Assembly (NCBI GenBank): GCA_002315385.1
Contig: DCHZ01000029.1
Coordinates: 1 to 27,210 of the forward strand
Direction of reading: 5' to 3'
From: Firmicutes bacterium UBA1739
GTDB lineage: Bacteria > Bacillota > Clostridia > Peptostreptococcales > Anaerovoracaceae
DNA: 27,210 nt
Numbering within the stretch: position 1 is the stretch's first letter; each line of letters starts with the position of its first letter. A program made the position numbers and the translations under genes. This document shows, one piece after another, positions 24,278 through 27,210 of this stretch. The notes under the pieces were generated by a model. That model searched no databases, was not told where the DNA came from, and saw only the letters and a list, made by a program, of their open reading frames with translations.

Positions 24278-25060
24278 TTAAACCATATGTACATCCAGCT
24301 GAGCATATGGTATGTCTATTTCTTCTTCCGCGAAAACATCCTGAATAATACTCAGGCTCATTCTTCTTATCGGCCCCATCTGCTGAGGGGAACAGTGAAT
24401 TCTGATTTTATAGTTTATATATGAATCACAAAACTCGTCCGTACCGATAAATTCGCAGCTGTCCACTTCGTTGATTTTTTCAACCATTCCTCTTATACGT
24501 ATGCAGACCTGTCTCATTCTCTCAGCACTTATTTCATAAGGAGCCGGAATACTCACATCAAGCCAGTCCGAAACCCGTTGAATTTCCGAAATATTACGAT
24601 TGGAGATTGTCACTATATTGTCGTTTTCCAGGATTCTGATTCTTGTTATTTTCAGATTGTAATATACTACTTCGCCTACAATGGAATTGTATTTTACTAC
24701 CTCTCCCACATCGAAAAAATCACCCCAGACAATATTTATTCCCATTATCAGGTCTTTTAAACCATCCTGAAGAGCAAAACCCACAATAATACCGGCCACT
24801 CCGAGGCCCGCCACCAGGGAAGTCACGTTGACTCCGTTTACTTCAAGAAGATATACTGCGGCAAGAGCATATATCAGATATTTTACTATATTGGCGAAAA
24901 ATCTGTAATTTATTTCTTTCTTGCCGTCCATGGCTTTTTCATTATTAAGCTTTTTGTTTACTCTTTTTTTCAGAATATGCGTTATTATCAGAGTCCCTAC
25001 TACAATAATCGCACTGAGAATAATCTTCGAGGATCGAATATACTCTAAAATCTGTTCCAT
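24278..25060 (-). CDS. Small-conductance mechanosensitive channel, MscS family
   Basis: The 260-residue protein has three hydrophobic helices (about 12-27, 53-73, 79-108) followed by the MscS beta and C-terminal alpha/beta domains. The pore helix with Gly/Ala packing is seen in SLVAGLGVAGIIVGFALQ, and the following DGLKDLIMGINIV and GDFFDVGEVV are the typical MscS hinge and beta-domain entry. NDNIVTISNRNI also fits (usually ...VxIPNxxI). Such channels open under membrane tension to release solutes on osmotic downshock. AAGGAAG lies nine bases before the ATG. It is 21 bases downstream of the lipoprotein gene and probably co-transcribed with it. Confidence 0.94.
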   Translation of the reverse strand: MEQILEYIRSSKIILSAIIVVGTLIITHILKKRVNKKLNNEKAMDGKKEINYRFFANIVKYLIYALAAVYLLEVNGVNVTSLVAGLGVAGIIVGFALQDGLKDLIMGINIVWGDFFDVGEVVKYNSIVGEVVYYNLKITRIRILENDNIVTISNRNISEIQRVSDWLDVSIPAPYEISAERMRQVCIRIRGMVEKINEVDSCEFIGTDEFCDSYINYKIRIHCSPQQMGPIRRMSLSIIQDVFAEEEIDIPYAQLDVHMV

Positions 25061-25081
25061 AATACACTTCCTTTGATCTTG

Positions 25082-26320
25082 CTATTTCAGACTGACCCAG
25101 ACCTGATATGATTTGTTCTTCATCGGATCATCCGCCCACATATAATTGAAATGATAGCCTGAATAATCAAATTCCAGTACGTACATATTGACAGCATCCA
25201 TCTCATTATATATATACTCCGGTTCGAAAAGCTTAATCTTTTTTGAAAGAATCTTCTGTAATTCCGGGAATGTCATTTTTGCCGACAGGTTTTCAATAAT
25301 ACATCCGTCATCACCGCTGATGAGCATTGAGGCTTTCAGGTTGTCATTCAGCTCATTAACTGTTCCGGTGCTGTCCACGATATACATTACCGGAGGCATC
25401 TCGTAAACAATTCCGAATCCGCCCTCATAATAATCCGCCGAATAGTTTTCTCCCAAAGCGGCTCTGATATCTTTCACACTCTTACCTATCAGTTCCCCGT
25501 AGAAGACATTTGCGGAAGACGTCTTACCTGCTTTCCCTGTGTCATTTTCAACACCTGTTCCGGATGTGGTCTTCCCGTCAAGCAGTTTGAAAATAAAGCT
25601 GCCTTCGGCACCACATGCCAGCTCGTAAGTACTGAAACAGATATATGCTTCTCCCTTTTCCATATAAAAGCTGATTTCATCGATTTTCCTGTTTTTTACG
25701 GTTTCGTGAGCGGTTTCCTCAAAGCGTGCCGGATCTTTTGCTATTTCCGCATCTACTGTATTCACAACACGTTTCATGGCTTCTTCTTCGCTTACTCCCA
25801 GAGCTTCGGCCAGATTAAGCCTGTCACCTGTTGATATGCTGTATGCCGCTCCGCTGTAATCTCCGTTGAAAACTCCGCCCTGATACCATTCTCTGATATA
25901 GATCACACTGAAAATATCATCTTCATTCTGCTTTACCTCAGTCGAAACAGTGTTGGTAAATTCATCGTTACAGCTCAGATTTTCCAGAGTATCGTTAAAG
26001 TATTCTTCGGTATCCTTAAAGCTTTTTTTAAAGTCCTCCAGACCTTTATTCAAATCTTCGTTTACCTTGTCCGCAGCCTCGCTGCTGTCGTTTATCACAA
26101 CAAGCTCATAGTACTGTTTTGAATCGAGGGTAAATCCATTATTGCTCTGACTTTTTGAAAAATCCATCCTGTCAATTCTGTAATCAAAACTTTCACCCGG
26201 AGTTTTCGTTTCACTGTCGGCCTGCTTTCCGGCTTCTTTATTGCCGCACCCCGCAAGCAATGACAGAATCATTATCAATGTTAATACTATTACTGCTGAT
26301 TTTCCGCAAATTTTTTTCAT
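25082..26320 (-). CDS. Lipoprotein with RsiV-like (DUF4163/DUF3298) domains
   Basis: The 412-residue protein starts with a lipoprotein signal, a basic start and hydrophobic core ending in the lipobox LLAGC with Cys25, so it should be anchored on the outer face of the membrane. Residues about 50-245 resemble the DUF4163 plus DUF3298 pair found in RsiV: YYELVVINDSSEAADKVNEDL, then YQGGVFNGDYSGAAYSISTG and a final FSTYELACGAEG. RsiV binds lysozyme through this fold, but here the anti-sigma and membrane helix parts are absent, so sigma control is not expected. The rest (about 265-412) includes LIGKSVKDIRAALGENY and a Tyr-rich end, similar to small IGxxxxxVxxxxG domains of other lipoproteins. GAGGTG precedes the ATG. 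Function is unknown. Confidence 0.82.
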   Translation of the reverse strand: MKKICGKSAVIVLTLIMILSLLAGCGNKEAGKQADSETKTPGESFDYRIDRMDFSKSQSNNGFTLDSKQYYELVVINDSSEAADKVNEDLNKGLEDFKKSFKDTEEYFNDTLENLSCNDEFTNTVSTEVKQNEDDIFSVIYIREWYQGGVFNGDYSGAAYSISTGDRLNLAEALGVSEEEAMKRVVNTVDAEIAKDPARFEETAHETVKNRKIDEISFYMEKGEAYICFSTYELACGAEGSFIFKLLDGKTTSGTGVENDTGKAGKTSSANVFYGELIGKSVKDIRAALGENYSADYYEGGFGIVYEMPPVMYIVDSTGTVNELNDNLKASMLISGDDGCIIENLSAKMTFPELQKILSKKIKLFEPEYIYNEMDAVNMYVLEFDYSGYHFNYMWADDPMKNKSYQVWVSLK

Positions 26321-26429
26321 TCTTCACCTCTTCATACACTTTTTCAGAAAAAATATCTCCCGGATTCCGTTTCTGACAGGGCTTCGACTTCCGATTCGGT
26401 CCGGGCTCCGGCATCAGTCCGTTCAGATT

Positions 26430-26552
26430 CGCCACATTATCGGCTTCCCCCACCATCACAGTTACGCAGTCCCGATCAGCATCGGCAGTGTATATGCTTC
26501 CATTCTTGTACACCGTAACATCTGATGTGACATCAGTTTTCGTGAAACACAA
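26430..26552 (-). pseudogene. Possible relic of an amidohydrolase N-terminus
   Basis: The minus-strand frame reads VTVYKNGSIYTADADRD, which resembles the first strands of YtcJ-like and other TIM-barrel amidohydrolases (xxYNGKIYTxDExx). After about 30 residues the similarity ends; the frame then runs through the leader and start of the lipoprotein gene. There is no ribosome site (the only early start is a TTG). A short gene fragment is the likeliest reading, but chance similarity is possible. The remainder of 26321-26652 holds no gene I can support. Confidence 0.35.
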
Positions 26553-26559
26553 ACTGATG
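26522..26559. promoter_or_regulatory. Overlapping inverted repeats that can form competing hairpins
   Basis: CTGATGTGACATCAG (26522-26536) is a perfect 7+1+7 palindrome. Its right arm is also the left arm of a second repeat, CATCAGTTT (26531-26539) with AAACTGATG (26551-26559), which has an inner GTG/CAC pairing. The two structures exclude each other. Role unknown: an operator set or a leader structure. Confidence 0.5.
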
Positions 26560-26652
26560 CTTTATTGAAAGTGAGCAGGAATATCGAAAAGCCTTATACT
26601 GTATTATAACCATACGGAGTTTTCTATTCAATAAAACAATGATACTTTTTTG

Positions 26653-27033
26653 TCATCGGGTCAATAAGACTTCATAAATCTGCTTTTCGTGTTCAAAAAG
26701 CTGTTGTCTCTCATTTACTACAATAATTTCGGAGACAGTTGCTTCCACTGGAGTCTCAATCATGATTTGATCCTGAATTAATGAGCGAATATTCGAGAAT
26801 GGCTTTCGTTCAACACTAAACAAAGCAACATCTTCTTGTTCGCCAAAATAATCCATAACTTCTATTTTATTTCTGAATGCATAATCTGCATCCTCAAGTG
26901 AAACACCGACAATTCCATATACCGAAGTAGAAAATTCAAATGGATCACATTTATATTTAACCATTTTCTTTCCTACCATACTATTGATCTCAGCCATCTC
27001 AGAGGCCGAAAAACGTACGTCTATCTTTTTCAT
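26653..27033 (-). CDS. Hypothetical protein
   Basis: This 126-residue soluble protein matches no family I recognise. It begins with KKIDVRFSASEMAEINSMVG and a short basic stretch, has a hydrophobic strand STSVYGIVGVSLED, and ends in helices rich in Glu and Ile (VSEIIVVNERQQLFEHEKQIY). No signal peptide or membrane helix is seen. TATAAT lies five bases before the ATG and only a weak GGGG could serve as ribosome site, so expression may be poor or start from a leaderless-type site. Codon use is more AT-rich than the genes to its left, and it sits between a gene relic and another gene start at the window edge, suggesting acquired DNA. Confidence 0.6.
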   Translation of the reverse strand: MKKIDVRFSASEMAEINSMVGKKMVKYKCDPFEFSTSVYGIVGVSLEDADYAFRNKIEVMDYFGEQEDVALFSVERKPFSNIRSLIQDQIMIETPVEATVSEIIVVNERQQLFEHEKQIYEVLLTR

Positions 27034-27147
27034 TTAATTATACCCCTGTAGAAAATGGATTTTCTGACCCTTTACGCCACCGGTATGTGAGCTAGGTTCA
27101 ATGTTTATGTCAATAACTTTGGTGCTAGACTAGATTTCGGACAATGA

Positions 27148-27176
27148 TTTTGAGTTTCCTTCCAATGTAGTATAAT
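27148..27176 (+). promoter_or_regulatory. Promoter of the gene at the right edge
   Basis: TTTTGA (27148-27153) and a perfect TATAAT (27171-27176) are 17 bases apart; an overlapping TTGAGT gives a poorer 15-base spacing. The ribosome site follows at 27183-27188. Confidence 0.5.
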
Positions 27177-27197
27177 AAGTACAGGAGGATTATCGTC

Positions 27198-27210
27198 ATG
27201 GGCCAAAATC
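27198..27210 (+). CDS. Start of an unidentified gene, cut by the window edge
   Basis: ATG at 27198 follows AGGAGG (27183-27188) at nine bases and a promoter at 27148-27176. Only Met-Gly-Gln-Asn can be read. The start resembles some transposases, but four residues prove nothing. The bases between 27034 and 27147 hold a 7+2+7 inverted repeat, AGAAAATGGATTTTCT, near 27050-27066. Confidence 0.55.

Overview
This looks like about 27 kb of chromosome from a low-to-mid GC anaerobic Bacillota, class Clostridia. The evidence is strong AGGAGG-type ribosome sites, many near-consensus sigma-A promoters and Clostridia-type housekeeping genes (RNase Y, a ThiI/cysteine desulfurase pair, a HutP-family protein, a clostridial class A PBP). 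Two sporulation relics, one of the spoIIA operon and one of a SigK-like factor, suggest a lineage descended from spore formers that has lost at least part of that programme. I cannot name the genus.

Layout. 1-566: the left edge carries the 5' end of a ParB-like gene of the type found on integrative conjugative elements, then a gene-free stretch with two terminator-like hairpins; an element/chromosome junction probably lies here. 567-6361: an internally duplicated membrane protein, a GNAT acetyltransferase, a LysR regulator convergent with a divergent dicarboxylate-type symporter that has an extra N-terminal domain, a YcxB-like protein and a small membrane protein. 6434-10300 (minus): holA overlapping comEC, then a HutP-family protein. 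10516-13437 (plus): a TTG-initiated bifunctional PBP1A, convergent with an M29 aminopeptidase. 14874-15654: a perfect 19-bp dyad, a consensus promoter and a YhhQ/VUT-type queuosine precursor transporter.

15623-22079 (all minus): the collapsed spoIIA relic, thiI and nifS (sulfur mobilisation and 4-thiouridine in tRNA), rny, a MinD-like ATPase, radC and the SigK-like remnant. The homology-supported start of rny is an ATT codon with a well-spaced Shine-Dalgarno sequence, preceded by an ~80-nt leader. 22260-24167 (plus): an acyltransferase-3 membrane protein with an acidic Ser/Asp tail of about 280 residues holding six 36-bp repeats. 24278-26320 (minus): an MscS channel in an operon with an RsiV-like lipoprotein. 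26321-27210: an apparent amidohydrolase fragment, competing inverted repeats, an unrecognised 126-residue protein and the first codons of another gene at the window edge.

The most notable signals are the ATT start of rny, the two sporulation relics, the symporter with a degenerate GHKL-like domain, and the 19-bp dyad. I see no CRISPR array, rRNA or tRNA, and no convincing multi-gene defence system.
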